A DNA stretch of 64,000 bases from Bretschneidera sinensis (GCA_023935145.1 CM043705.1:88570084-88634083), one strand, 5' to 3'. Positions 49,801 through 61,712 are shown, numbered from the stretch's first letter. The notes: generated by a model from the letters alone, not told the origin. Translations and numbers: made by a program.

Positions 49801-52800
49801 TTATTAATTTACCTATATTCCCGAAAGTAGCATATTTAACAGGACAAGTCTAACTATATTAGTATAAATTTCATTATTTCAGGCATTTTTATGTAAAGGC
49901 AACCCAATGACTTCAACCACGACATATCTGAATGAAGGTGATTCCAGAGAGCATATTCTGTTAGTATTGGGCTTGCCAAGTAAAAAAAAAAAAATTCAGT
50001 TTGATTCACAGAAAGATTCAGAAAATCTATGAACAGTACATAGCATTTGTGAAAATTCGTAAGAAAAAAATTGAGGAAGAACATTAGAGAGCGTCATCTA
50101 AAACAAGACAGCTTTGGATGAACTGCAAAAATTAGGATCACAATGAAATTCGGAATCATAAACTTTGAAGTACTAATGGACTATATATTAATTGATGATA
50201 AAGAAGAGATCATTTGGTTAGATTTTCTATTTTCACCCTTTCTTGGTGGAAAAATCAAATAAATGGAAAATAAACTTATAATGGGAAGGAGATGCAAAGA
50301 TAATGGAGCATGGAAAAAAAATAAATTAAACATGCACAGGATGCAAGATGAGTAACAGTTCCGGTTTTGGATTAAAGCTTAATTTGAACTACTTGGGGAT
50401 TAAGGCTTAGTTGAGTTGGGTTGATGGGATGGTGCTTTAACAAATGTGTTTAAGTACATTCCATAACAATGAAGTGATTCCACCATACAAATATATACAC
50501 CTTAGACTAAAAATCAATATTTAATAGCTAGCAATGAACGTTTTGGCATTCAAAAGAGCATTGAAGAATAAAGACAAGTTATACTTTAAATTGTGTCAAT
50601 CACCTGACAGCATGGTTACAGTTTCTACATAACTCTATCCTAGAGAATTACTCAAAAAGGCTATAGCTTCTCTGCTACACTGAATGACATAAAACACTCA
50701 AATCATTTCTACCTATTAACAAAGGGGTGATTGAAAGGCTAATATGGGAATATATTAAAAGGTACCCAATTGTTGACAGTGTCAAAGAAACAAAAGCTAG
50801 CTATATAACCCTTCCAGTTCATCAAAAGTACCCCCATGATTGTTCAGCAATTTTTATATAATCTTAGGTTTTTCCAAGGACGTTGATACTAAATTTCTTT
50901 GTCATTTACTAAGACCAGCGGAGCTGATTGGGAGTATTACAGTCCGGAAGTTCAATAATCACGGAGGGCAACACATAAGGCACTTCTATCAGTTGTATTT
51001 TATAACTTACAAGAACCTGTTGCATTCTTGATCCAGACAAAATATTTTATGTCAAATTTTTATTTGCTAAAATGATAGGGAGGAATTCTAATAACTACTT
51101 CGAAACTGCTATCTAATGACTGACAAGGAATATCATAACGCAACCACATCCCAGTAAACCCTCTTTATCTTGCTGTTTAAGTTTGGGGGTTTTGGTGCAT
51201 TCAAGTTGCATCTTTTAAGAGTTAATGGCAATGTTTGGTTTGGATTTAAGTGCAACTTACAGCCAAAAATCTTAAAGTTTTACTCATCATTCTCTCACAA
51301 AATTTATAATAAAATCACTTTAAGTAGGACATAAAGCCAAACCCAAACAACACCAATGTAGGTTTACGGGCTGCCATGCCTCTCAATCTCTTCATCACAA
51401 AAGGAAAGAAAGAAGAGAATTTACAGGCTACTTAATTGTGGAGATACATACATCAAAATATATAAAATCCCATGCAAATACGTTAATATCTTCATAGGAA
51501 AAAAAAAGATAAATGCCTTTTTTTCCCGTTAAGATGAAGCAAAATTCTTCTATAACATCTTATTTGACAAATTTTTTTCGAGGGTCTAGCTCTCACAGTA
51601 GACTCCTAAATAGTATGGTAAAACGCTTGGAGGACTACACATAGTTACTGATATCCCGATAACATTAGATAGTTGAGTCAGTTGGTTATTCTAAATGATC
51701 CTATGTTTAAGGTAGCAAGCTGCACAGTCCAGTACTCAGCAAGGTTAATTACTTCAACTAATTTTTTATGTGTGATTAGTTTCCATCATTTAGCATAGCT
51801 CATCTAAACTGATACTTTAACAATTCAATGAAAGAATGTACTAAAACCGGGGGAAGTGGTGAAGAGATTGTATAAAAAACTACGAATTGTCTAGAGGAGC
51901 AAAAGTCAGTGTTAATCTTACGCTTTATCCCGCAACTCCCACCAAACATCCTCATCAGAAAGAGGTGGAGATTTACCAATCTCAACCTCAAGTTTATATC
52001 TTGCCCTCTCAATTTTTAATTCCTTAACCATTTCAAGCTTCTGATTTCTTCTAACGTCAAGCATCTGTGCAGCAAGTGGAACAGTCTTCACATATCTGTT
52101 CATGATAGCAGTCACTTGTTAAATTTACTTGCATATCCAGAGCTTAAGTACACTCAACAGTCAAGAGCAGTAGCAGATGGAGTAAATATGCAATAATCAA
52201 AGCCATTGCCAGAGTGCCAAGCCACAATTCCCATGAACATGTGCCTTGTCATGTTCGCTCTTGCATCACAAACAGAAGCAAACATTCAACTATACTAAAC
52301 AAACAAAGAAGAAACTTTCAACATAGGCAGTGGTAGGGGAGAGTGATAGTGAATAGGCATTTTATTTGTAAAGGGTGTGCGGAATCCGTATTCCACTTTT
52401 TAGTGGAGTGTTCGTTGGCTAGAAGCTTGTAGGAGACGGCTTATAAAATTTTGGAAGTTTTGTGGGTGGTTGCAGGTTCCGTGAAAGATAAAATATGGGC
52501 TTGGAGTGGTTTGAGGGTGGCAAAGGAGGTCAAGAAAGCTTATTTGTTGATACCGCACTCTATCTTTTGGTTAGTACGGAATAAAAAGAACCGAAGAGCT
52601 TTTGATGGAGTGGAAAGACCTATTGGAGCTATAAGAGATAGTTGGTTCAACATTTTCATTGGGTAAGAGGAATTTTTTTGTAAATAATGATAATCTTCTA
52701 GATTTTATAGAATTCCTTTCATATAATTAGCCTTTGGTTTTGAGTTGCGCACTCTTGGTGCTTTATTAATACAATTTTACTTATAAAAAAAAGCATATGC

Positions 52801-54166
52801 AATGTATCAAGAGAAGTCGATATAGAGAAAAAGAGTTCAGGCAAGAATAGAGTTCTTCTGATAGTTTTCTAAATTCTTACAGGCTTTCGTGTATAAGATT
52901 AATTACTTGAGCTAAAATCATAAAGCCCACAAAATTACCTGTCTAAAAAGGGCATAAGAATATAGTCATGAACCACAAAATCCAAGGCCCAGGGTATAAG
53001 TATCAATACAGCCAAAAATTTAGCCTGTAACAACAAGGATGAATATGGATTAGTCCATCTAATCATATATTACAGTGAAGAAATTCAATGTAAGCTTGTC
53101 CGCTTAACTATAAACAATATAACTAAAACAAGAACAAATTTTGTGACTCGTGCATGCATATAATATGAAAAGCCCGCCATACCAAGAGCATGCCGTTAAA
53201 TGTCCAATTGTGGATAAGAAAGGTTAGAACATAAGAAAACTCAATAGTGAGTAGTTAACATTAGCACCAACAGAGAACAAACTGTTAAAATGCCCACAAA
53301 CATTTGATCACACAGAATGAATATAAATATTGCACCATTATAAAGCACATAAGGAACAAGACAACATAAAACAAAAGATCCAGAAGCATTTCATGATAAC
53401 GCACATTCCCAAGACACATTAGCACATCTTCATACAACATAAAAAACAAACCATCATGAACATATTATGATCATGCAACAATGATAATAAATGGTCCTTC
53501 ACAGAAATCTTAACAGAAGGACATATGATAATTACTCACCGAATTCAAAGAAGCATACCGGAAAACACGGTCTTCATACAATATATCATCTTCTTCTCTT
53601 CCAAGAACTAAATCCCTCACAGTCTCTACAAACCCTCTTTCAGGAACCAAATCACTAGGATCTGACTGCACATCTTCCCTTGAATCCCCAATCCCCTTAT
53701 CCCAATCCTGACTCCATGAAGAAAAAGAATTATCTCTATATTCATTTGAATCCACAATCCAATCCTCCCATCTCCTATTCTCCTCGTTCCTCATATCTTC
53801 CTGTGCTTCCCTCAACTCGATTATTGCCTCTGCCCTTCTTTTCCATGCCTCAAACTTCTCTCCCTCTGACAACTCCTCATCGCTTGAGCCATTAGATTCC
53901 TCCTCAATCATGTCATCATCTTTCAAGCCAAGCCAATTCCCATCATCATCAAGAAAGAACTTTTGCCACCAACTTCTCTTTCTCTTTGAATGGTTGCTGT
54001 TGTTGTTCTTTGCATTTGGGATAAACCCACAAAGCCGCCTCCTTTTACAACTCAATTGGACCAAGAAACTCGATGAATTACGCGAAGAGAGGGAGTTTCG
54101 AAGTGGGTTTTGGTTAATGAAGACTAAGTTGACGCATAATACCATTGAAGTGCTCATTAAGAACAT
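46885..54166 (-). CDS. DLDG1: DLDG1-like chloroplast envelope protein (CemA/PxcA homologue)
   Basis: Seven coding exons on the minus strand: 53540-54166, 52939-53024, 51922-52095, 49586-49700, 48512-48609, 47957-48092 and 46885-46953. All are GT-AG with matching phases, giving 434 residues. The protein is a nuclear-encoded relative of chloroplast CemA and cyanobacterial PxcA. Arabidopsis DLDG1 is reported to affect plastid ion/proton balance and non-photochemical quenching. Residues 1 to about 50 are rich in S, N and R and fit a transit peptide. An acidic, Trp-rich region follows to about 200. Membrane segments are seen near 212-235 (LAVLILIPWALDFVV), 318-332 (DMIFGVSLFFILYF), 353-370 (GKAFLIILITDIFLG) and 390-408 (ITIFVCLIPVVIDACV). 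The family motif GYHSESGW and the VFKFLPRLSP-like tail (here LFKFLPRLSPK) are present. The start could also be the in-frame ATG at 54157. Confidence 0.92.
48940..48985 (+). mobile_element. Tail-only LINE insertion with 15-bp target duplication
   Basis: catctaaaagaagtg occurs exactly at 48940-48954 and 48971-48985. The 16 bases between are aacttat, an A run and c, matching the acttataaaaaa 3' end of the LINE at 52330-52792. It lies in intron 4 of the DLDG1-like gene. Confidence 0.7.
49003..49113 (+). mobile_element. Degenerate LTR fragment related to the element at 18297-19008
   Basis: It shares ggtggtg-aacc, cttaagcttttgg, attgggc/atttgggcc and a final cccctaaca with the right LTR at 18793-19008. 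The start is missing, so it is a truncated and diverged LTR. It lies in intron 4 of the DLDG1-like gene. Confidence 0.5.
51223..51358. repeat. About 135-bp MITE-like element with imperfect terminal inverted repeats
   Basis: The left end taatggcaatgtttggtttg continues to gatttaagtgcaactta. The right end, on the opposite strand, reads tgtttgggtttggctttatg then tcctactta, an imperfect inverted repeat of about 30 bases. The left terminus resembles that of the hairpin at 15475-15563. It lies in intron 3 of the DLDG1-like gene. Confidence 0.6.
52330..52792 (+). mobile_element. 5'-truncated LINE (zinc-binding RT C-terminus plus 3' tail)
   Basis: In the plus strand the block encodes the end of a plant LINE ORF2: a zf-RVT-like CKGCAESVFHFLVECS with C-x2-C...H...C spacing, then WAWSGLRVAKEVKKAYLLIP, SIFWLVRNKKNRRAFDGVER and IGAIRDSWFNIFI. 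An in-frame stop lies near 52430. It ends with ttggtgctttattaat...acttataaaaaaaa. This is the C-terminus and 3' end of an element truncated during insertion. It lies in intron 2 of the DLDG1-like gene in antisense orientation. Confidence 0.8.
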
Positions 54167-56096
54167 GTGTAAAACCCCACATTTTTCAATCTTTTCAATG
54201 CAACAAAAGAACTCCAGATACTGCTACAACAACAAACAAATCGACCATTCTTCTTCTTTAGTTTAGAAAAATCTTGAGCATAACCCGGTTTAGAGTCTAA
54301 GACATTCCTCGCAAGAACCTACGAATTTGAGGCAATAAAGAAAGCAAAAATCACATTACAAAAAAGATAGTACTACTAAAAGAACACCCAAATATGCATA
54401 AGGTAAAGAAACACAAACCCATCAACACGTATCTCTGCGTCCGTACGGATTTAAAGAAGAATGTTGAGAGAGAGAGAGAGAGCATGAAATGGAAAGACAG
54501 ATGAATGTAGAGAACTGTAAAGTTAAAGCAGAGTGGCCATGCGTTTGGACCGAGAGCAAGGATTGCGGTCTTTGTGAGGGAAGTGGATAACGGTTTTTGA
54601 GCTATTTCCTGATTACTGATTAGATAATAATCCCACTTTCACAATATTACGTCTCTACCCTTGCGTTTAGTTTTTTTTATTACTATTATTAGTTGTACAA
54701 ACTTTTTCTGTCACATTTAAAATTGTATTGAGGAATTTGGTTAGAGGTTTGGTGATATAATTCTTCAATTTTAATATTTTATAATTTTTATGTGTTTTAA
54801 TAAATTTATATTTGTGTGTTCGGATTCTTCGGGCATATTAGCTTTTGAATTTTTCATATTATTTCTTAAATTTATGTGAATATCTATCTTTTTTTTAAAG
54901 AAAAAATATGCATGAGGCATAACTTATTAATAATCACATAATTTATTAAAAATAATATTTTCTCTTTCTCACATCACACCGAATTTGTTAAAAAAATTAA
55001 AATAACTACTTTTTAATGGTTCGTTTGTTATAATTTCATTTGAAAATTAAAATAAAAGACATCATATTCAAATTCTTTTCACCTTTAATCATCGGAATTG
55101 ATAAAAAAAAATCTTAAATAAACATATGGATTGGATTATAATTTAAGCACGATATGTTTTTTAGTATAATGTTTTGGATATAGTAAAAACGTTAACAGAC
55201 ATGATATTTGATCAAGCTCATTTTAAAATACAAAAAAGTAAATTTAATTTTTAATTTTTTTGTGTTTTTATTGGGTCATTGAAATTTAAAACGTTTTTAT
55301 TGTTGTGTTATTTAAGTTTGATATTCGTTCCAATTAAGTTTTTTATAAAAATGATTTTGTTTTATTAATTTGTGATTCAAATATGTATACTATGTGTATA
55401 AAAGTTCCTAAAGTCAATAGTCGTATAACAAATGATGTGTGAATTTGATGAAACTATTTTTGACTATGCTGTTGAAGCTGAGATTAATAAACCTATTGTA
55501 AATAAGATTATTAGAACATTTGAGTAAAAGATTTGATTGGAACAAACACTAAACATAAATGACCGAGACAAACTAAAAGAAAGAAAATAAAATTTACTCA
55601 ATGTAAAATATAAAAAAAACATTTTTTTTATATACGTATGTATATTTAGTTATCATAATCCATATAAGTAATGCAATTGTCTAAAAATTTTCTTTTGCTT
55701 AGATGAATCCTTAAGTAATCAATTATAATACTTGTAAATGACATATGAGTAATATATGAATTAAGAAATAAAATTCATTTAGAGTAAATACATATAAACG
55801 GTGACGTTTTGATAGTAAAATAATATTATCTGTGAAAGTTACAATAATAACGAGGTTTAGTACTCAATTTAATCCAGTTTAAACCCTCCTTATTAAATCT
55901 CTTAAACCCCACTGTATACTACTACTTGAATGTTTTATCTCTCACTCCTTCCTTTGGGTCATCACATTGGCGGTGAGAGTGCGAGAGTGTTGAATCGAAT
56001 TAGGGTTTTTGATAAGTACTTCACTTGATCAGAATATACTCATTAATAGAATAGAAGAGAGGAAGAGAAAGAGGAATCCGAAGAGATTGGAAGAAG
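54167..56096. other. Promoter region between the DLDG1-like and uS17 genes
   Basis: The two genes are divergent and share this 1.9-kb interval. Positions 54430-54600 are probable DLDG1 leader or promoter with a (GA)n run at 54466-54484. Positions 54650-55900 are very AT-rich. Positions 55960-56096 look like the uS17 leader (GA-rich just before the ATG). No gene recognised. Confidence 0.5.
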
Positions 56097-56666
56097 ATGA
56101 AGTCGGTGGTGGGGATGGTGGTGTCCAACAAGATGCAGAAGTCGGTGGTGGTGGCTGTTGACAGACTATTCCACAACAAGGTCTACAACCGCTACGTGAA
56201 GCGCACCTCCAAGTTCATGGCCCACGACGAACACGACCAATGCAACATCGGCGATAGAGTATGTGTTCTTCAATCTACATGTGCCATCACTGCCAATTAA
56301 TCTTCTGGTCCTCTTAAAATTTCTATTTTGATAAGGGTTTCATTTGATTAGGGCTTGAAATGATATGACGGATGTGATATGATATGATACACCTGTTTAT
56401 AATTGGATTGGGATTGTTTAACAGCAACCAATTTTGTTGTTTTAAGTCTGAATAATAATTATAAATAATAAGTTAACAAGTATTGAAACCAAATGATTTC
56501 TCAGGTTAGATTGGATCCTTCTAGGCCGTTGAGCAAGCATAAACACTGGGTTGTGGCTGAAATTCTAAAGAAAGCTCGCATCTATTCGCCACCATCGCAA
56601 TCAATGGACAGGGCTGCTGCTAATTCAACTCCCAACACTCAACTACCATCGTCTTCACCCTCTTAA
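56097..56666 (+). CDS. RPS17: Ribosomal protein uS17, mitochondrial/bacterial type
   Basis: Two coding exons, 56097-56258 and 56505-56666, GT-AG, phase 0, give 107 residues. The protein is the small-subunit OB-fold protein that binds 16S/18S-type rRNA. The N-terminal half shows [18 protein letters not shown] and [16 protein letters not shown], and the second exon has the family signature [20 protein letters not shown]. Bacterial-like features and the lack of a plastid transit peptide suggest the nuclear-encoded mitochondrial form. The last 25 residues are a Ser/Pro/Asn tail typical of organelle versions. The stop is followed by aag|gtatgc, a good donor, and cttacag|gtgaag at 59165 is a fitting acceptor. 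A 3'UTR intron of about 2.5 kb (56668-59165) is therefore likely. Confidence 0.9.
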
Positions 56667-57800
56667 GGTATGCCCTATTAAAGCTCAAGTATATTTTCTT
56701 TCCCCCTTGGAGTTGCTGAAAATTGATAGCTTATAATGTTAATACCAGAGGGTTATTTGGAGGCAAAGAAAGCTAGGTTTGTGGGAATGTTCAGATGTGA
56801 ACACCCCTATGAACACTCACTTTAAGCATTTTGATAATGTAGGTTTAATGACGAATGTAGGACAAGGTTTGAAGATTATGAAGCTTAAGGTTCTGTGCGA
56901 TTAAAATAGTACTTTTGTTGTTGTTGTTAGAAAAAAAAAATATATATCTAATCTCATTGAGAATCTCCTAGGACTCTAATTTTATTGGTTTGTTGGGTCT
57001 TCTAAAGCATGTTTCTCAGGATCTATGAGGGACCTTTTAGATGCTCTGGATCTTAAGCCTTAACTTCCTTTGTCATTTTTTTTTTGTCGCATATATTTGG
57101 GAGGCACCTCGGTTTGTATTTTTTCCTAATAAATTATTGCTAAAAAGAAAAAAGAAAACATATAGCCTCATATCTGAGGTCTTATAGGAATCAATTTAAG
57201 GTTAGGACCACTTCACAATATTCTGCAAGAGCTCTTGAGCTCCTGAAATTTCTTGTAAATTGATCTTTCAGTTATCCATAGAGTTTTACATAGAGACCTT
57301 TGTAAGCTCCAATTCCTTTTATACTACAAAGAATTTGAGTCATGCTAAAAACTTACAAACTTTGACCGTGAAACCCTTTTATTTGTGCATATAAGGATCC
57401 AATAGCACAATTAGGATTAAAATAATAATCATGGAGCACTGCTTACTGCTAATGCCCAGCACACTGAAAGCTAGCAAAATGCCCATATGAAATCTATAAG
57501 GCAACAAATATGAAAAGTTATTGACTTATGAGGGTTTGAAGTTGGCCTATATTGAATTCGGTCCATAATTTTTGAATCCATTGATTTTTATTTGTTCTTT
57601 TTGGAGCTTCTTATAGCATGCATTACAATAGCTTGGTATGAAACTGACTACATTGCTTACTAACATTATGAGTCCTGATATTAGGCCCCCCTCGCTTAGA
57701 TCCTTTTTACTGTCTGACTTGAGGTTACAACTTCCTTAATCTGTGAATGAGTTGAATTAGAACTTACTGCAGGTGAGCTAATTATCAGAAAATTTTTGAG

Positions 57801-57840
57801 AAACCTTTCATGATATGTGTTATAAAAAAAACCTTTCATG
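57801..57840 (+). mobile_element. Tail-only retroposon insertion with 12-bp target duplication
   Basis: aaacctttcatg occurs at 57801-57812 and 57829-57840. The 16 bases between are atatgtgttat plus an A run that merges with the repeat. The shape matches the A-tailed stubs at 14390, 29563 and 48940. Confidence 0.6.
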
Positions 57841-58587
57841 CTATAGGACTCAAAAGGTGATGTGCTTTGGCTTGAATTTTCATCCTTTCTCAATTAGCCT
57901 TTTGTTTTGTGAACTTGTGGTATTTTGTCCTTTAGAATTGTCTCTTCAAAATCCTAACTGTTCCACTTTTGAGATCAGTTAGCCTCACCAGAGTTTGACC
58001 TGTCTTGATGTTCTGCCAATTTTTTCACTGGTTCCATCCTCCACTTTTTGGGTTATAAACTTTATCATGCCAAGCTTCCTCAATTTCGTAACATTTTTTT
58101 AGTTCGTGCTGTAAGACTACTCAGGCTTAGGATGGGTGTCTTTTATATGTTCTTCCAGGTGTTCAGCTGATTACGTTTTTGCCTATAAGTTGGGTTTTGT
58201 GTTAAAGGTGCTTCATATATTGAATTGAGTTGGTATTGACGTTCATGAAAAGTTGATTAAGTTTCTCTTTATGGATGTCCACTAGTTTAGTTTTTTGTCA
58301 ATGTGTACATGTCAATGTGCTAGGAACTGAATTGGAAAGCACGACAGTTTTCTTTTATTAGGCACTAATAAACTTATGTCACCCTTCTCTTGCTACGCTG
58401 ATAAAATTGTATAAAACAATCCTTCTTTTATAGATGTGATTCTTTAAGAAGTTAAACAAGTTTACAATGATTTAAATCCTGCAAAACAAACTTGTTTCTA
58501 TTACAGAAACAAAGCCATGTCTTCTTCTATCTCCTGAAAATCTCTTGATTAAAATATAACTTGATAGGGAAGGGAAAAAGAGAGAAA

Positions 58588-58600
58588 GGGGGGGGGGGGG
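58588..58600. repeat. Run of 13 G
   Basis: A G homopolymer in AT-rich DNA, within the probable uS17 3'UTR intron. Long G runs are rare in plant DNA and error-prone in sequencing, so its exact length is uncertain. Confidence 0.8.
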
Positions 58601-59165
58601 TGGTTGAAGAAAATCTCTGATCAAAATATGGCCTTCTTGAATTTGGAACTCATGGTTGATGACCGTCAAAACTGTTTGCTGCACTTAAAATCTCTTTACT
58701 GTTATTACTAAAAAAGTTGAATTCTTTAATAAATGTCCACTTATACGGCTATATTCTTAACTGGTAAGGTGAGATTATTGACAATTCATAATTGAGATAG
58801 ATCTTGGTATGAATTGAGTGCTGAGATAATGCATTGAATGCTTTTCAGTAATTGTTTCCCAAATGACATTAGATATGAATTGAATGCTGACAGTGCTAGT
58901 GTGTGCTTCTTTCATGTGATGTTTCTTTGTCGGATTGCAATTCTTGCACTTTCTGATATGAAATGTTTGTGTAAGTTGCACTCACAGCAAGCAAGTGCAA
59001 AATGAGTTGGGATTTTGTCACTGCTGTATTTTGCTTTTCTCTAATTTTTATGCTGGTAACTGGTATAATTGCAAGAAAATGGAATGGAAAGATGATGTTC
59101 ACATGTGTAGAGCTGTCCAGCTTCAGCAAATGTAACTTAGGTGTTGCTGTTACTCTTTCTTACAG

Positions 59166-59786
59166 GTGAAGTTCACTTGAGACATCTGAAAGGCTGAGAA
59201 GACATGGGTAACATCTTTTCATGAAGGCTGATGATGGTTTAAAATTAATATTTCTTTCTATAAAAAATTTCTTTGCTGTTGGATAGATGAACCTTTTACC
59301 GAGAAGTAGGATTTATGTTCTCTACCCTGTATTGAATTTTCTCACCAGATTTTGAATAACTTCTTTAATTGCATTGTTGTTTGCATTGATAGGATGTTAA
59401 TGTTTACTATCTGTGGATACCGTTATCTTTATTAGAATATTGAACTCTTAATTGGTGGGAAAGCATTGGTTCTCTTTTTTTCCTTTCTTAATGTGGGAAG
59501 TCACGGTTATTTTTCTTAGAAAGAAACCTACACGTGACAACTAAATTGACTCTTGTCTTGCCAATTGTTGTTCTTTGCATATGGAAACTCCATGGCTCTG
59601 GTAAGCTGAAAACATGACAGTTTCTTTGCTGCCACGTGCAGCTTGTAGCATAGCGTGCCACCATCATATTAGCTCCACCTGCTCCTCATTACATGCTGCA
59701 TTCTCCATTAGTACCTTCCCTTTAGTTTTCATCATCCCTTCTAAGCCTTCTCTCTCAGGAATTAACTGGTCAGTATGCTCCTGCCC
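59166..59786. other. uS17 3' end and ERF upstream region
   Basis: The first part is the likely last exon (3'UTR) of uS17. The remainder has no recognised feature up to the decayed ERF gene. A 60-codon plus-strand frame at 59614-59796 is Ser/Cys-rich without similarity. Confidence 0.4.
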
Positions 59787-60352
59787 ATGGATTTAGTGCC
59801 ATCCGCTTCTCCAAAATCTCCTACTCCAAACTCTCCTCCAATAAAGGTCCGTAGAGATAGAAAATCAAGGCCTTATAGTGGTGTTAGGATGAGTGCATGG
59901 GGTAAATGGGTGTTGGGAATAAGGATTCCAAAGACAGGAAGAAGAATATCGCTGGGCTCTTACGTGCCCTGGATAAGGCAGCTTGAGCCTTTGATGCTGC
60001 CCAATACTGCATTCATGGTGAACGCGATCCATTCAATTTTCTGACAAATAAAAAACCGCAGCTTCTAAAGGATCTATAGATTCTTTGTCCAAGGGGGTTC
60101 TACCGGCTATTGTGACAAATTTGCTTCGTAGATGAGTCATTATCTTCTCCAATGTCTTCCCCTGTGACAACTCAGGTATCTATAGAAACACCAGCTTCCC
60201 CTGATTTACCAGTTTCAAGTGCCTCCAGGAATACATCTGAGACAGCTGTTGAACCTTATATCCCAGGTAGTGAAACGGGAGCAGCCACCACTTAAGTGGA
60301 AAATTTACAGCTAGATGATTTCCTCATGCTGGACACAGGTCATGTTTGGTAA
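59787..60352 (+). pseudogene. AP2/ERF transcription factor pseudogene (DREB/group II-like)
   Basis: ATG at 59787 opens MDLVPSASPKSPTPNSPP, followed by the AP2 domain start RKSRPYSGVRMSAWGKWV, IRIPKTGRRISLGSY (to about 59960). Homology then moves to another frame: DKAA, a TGA stop, AFDAAQYCIHGERDPFNFL and KKPQLLKGSIDSLSKGV (59970-60105). A last piece ends LQLDDFLMLDTGHVW with TAA at 60350-60352, a typical acidic ERF tail. At least one frameshift in the AP2 domain, one in-frame stop and later frame changes kill the gene. Conserved AEIR has become LGIR and IWLGSY has become ISLGSY. The intact ancestor would have been an intronless DNA-binding stress or development regulator. Confidence 0.85.
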
Positions 60353-61530
60353 GTGATTTACTAAAGGCCATTATGCTGTTCTAGCTATGCAAATAACAGA
60401 TGCTCCTATATTGTGTAAATAAATGTTAGATATGCCCTACATTCCCTAGAAGGAAACACTTGGCTTGGCTTGGTCTTCCCTTCAGTTCTCCAGTTGCTTT
60501 TAACGTGTTCATCCTTTTCTTTCCTTCGTACTTCCACCTTCTTTGTTAAATGTTGTGTCTATCTCTACTTTCCAATTATTGCTTTGTAACTATGGCAACC
60601 CAACAAGTCTTGATACAGTTGTACGACTGTTGTAAATTGATTTAGATGAGTGACATGGATCCAACATGTTGATGAGCAATCCTTTCTTAGCTGGGAATTC
60701 TGGAAGATGACCCTATTAATGCCATTCAGTCGAGGGCCATTTTTCTGTGTTATGGGCTGTGTTTTATTTTGGCCTTTAACTATTTAAATGTTTTAATATT
60801 GTTTTTTATTGTTAAAGCAACAATATTTTTTTTTTCTTTTAGTAAAATAAGAATTTATATGATGAACAATAATAAAAAGTAAAGTGTCATTGAGTAAGGA
60901 AATCACAATTTTATAATCGATGTAATTAATGAAATTAATCAAAAGATTTGCATTGAAACATATTGAATAAAGTCTAAAACTGATACAAGAAGAGAAATCA
61001 AAATAAAACTCACTCATAGTTGGAAGAGCATGACAGAGGTCCATGGACACATATAGGTCTTCCATGGTTTACGTCGATATTTATATATAAATAATATAAT
61101 GATTGATTTGATGTGATATTATCTTGTTATTCATACAGAAATATAATTTACGTAAATTAAAAAAATAACCAATATAAAAATTTGATAAATAATTCATACA
61201 TCGTGATATTCAAATCTAAGATTTTATAATCTTAGAGTATCAACTATAACCATTAAACTAAAACCTCATAGCTCCTTTTGAATTCCCTCTAGCAGTTCTA
61301 TGCGAATGAATTTTCATGGCCCTAATGTCATTTGGCCTGGAAAGTCTATTCTTTCCGAGTCCAAGTTCTGAGCCAGAAGCTTTTCAGGCAATGGATGCTA
61401 TACTTGCACTTCAAACTGCATCGATTGACTACGAAAGGGGAACTTGTTATATTTGGAAAAGTGGAGGCAAAGAAAGAGGTAGGTTGCTCCACTCTGAATA
61501 GTTTGATCCACTTTATTCGGTGCCAAAACC
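60353..61530. other. Intergenic DNA
   Basis: No gene recognised; AT-rich, especially 60780-61280. Plus-strand frames at 61316-61550 have no similarity I can name and run into the Copia remnant. Confidence 0.5.
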
Positions 61531-61712
61531 AAAAGACATTGAACCAGTGACTTCCAAATGGGTTTACAACAGAAAGCAGATGGGTCAATTGACAGGTCTA
61601 AAGCTCGCTTGCTCGTGGTTTTACACAACATTATGGTTTGGAATTTAATGCCGTTGTGAAGATAGTGGCAGTTGGAGCAATTAACTTATTGGCTGCACTT
61701 ATGGCAACTTAA
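61531..61712 (+). mobile_element. Remnant of Ty1/Copia reverse transcriptase
   Basis: Across frames the block gives KDIEPVTSKWVYNRK, then DGSIDRSKARLLV, then GLEFNAVVKIVAVGAINLLA. This follows the Copia RT start (KWVYKxKxxxDGSIxRYKARLVARGF...Y...F.PVxKxxxxRxLLA). Small insertions and deletions break the frame at least twice. No LTR or integrase was seen nearby. It lies 260 bp beyond the PPR stop. Confidence 0.75.

Larger units (their letters stand above)
56668..59165 (+). other. Probable 3'UTR intron of the uS17 gene
   Basis: The donor (TAAG|GTATGC) is one base after the stop codon and the acceptor (ttcttacag|gtgaag) precedes an A/T-rich exon to about 59340. The interval has no gene. It contains a possible A-tailed retroposon 3' end near 57100-57150, a short tail insert at 57801-57840 and a 13-base G run at 58588-58600. 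The intron is inferred from splice-site fit only. Confidence 0.5.

Noticed and set aside
52185..52803. atatgcaat at about 52186 and 52796 as target duplication of the LINE
   Set aside because: Only nine bases match and the 120 bases after the first copy do not resemble LINE sequence.
61316..61501. 61-codon plus-strand ORF as a separate gene
   Set aside because: No recognisable domain, overlapped by other frames, and directly upstream of a Copia remnant.
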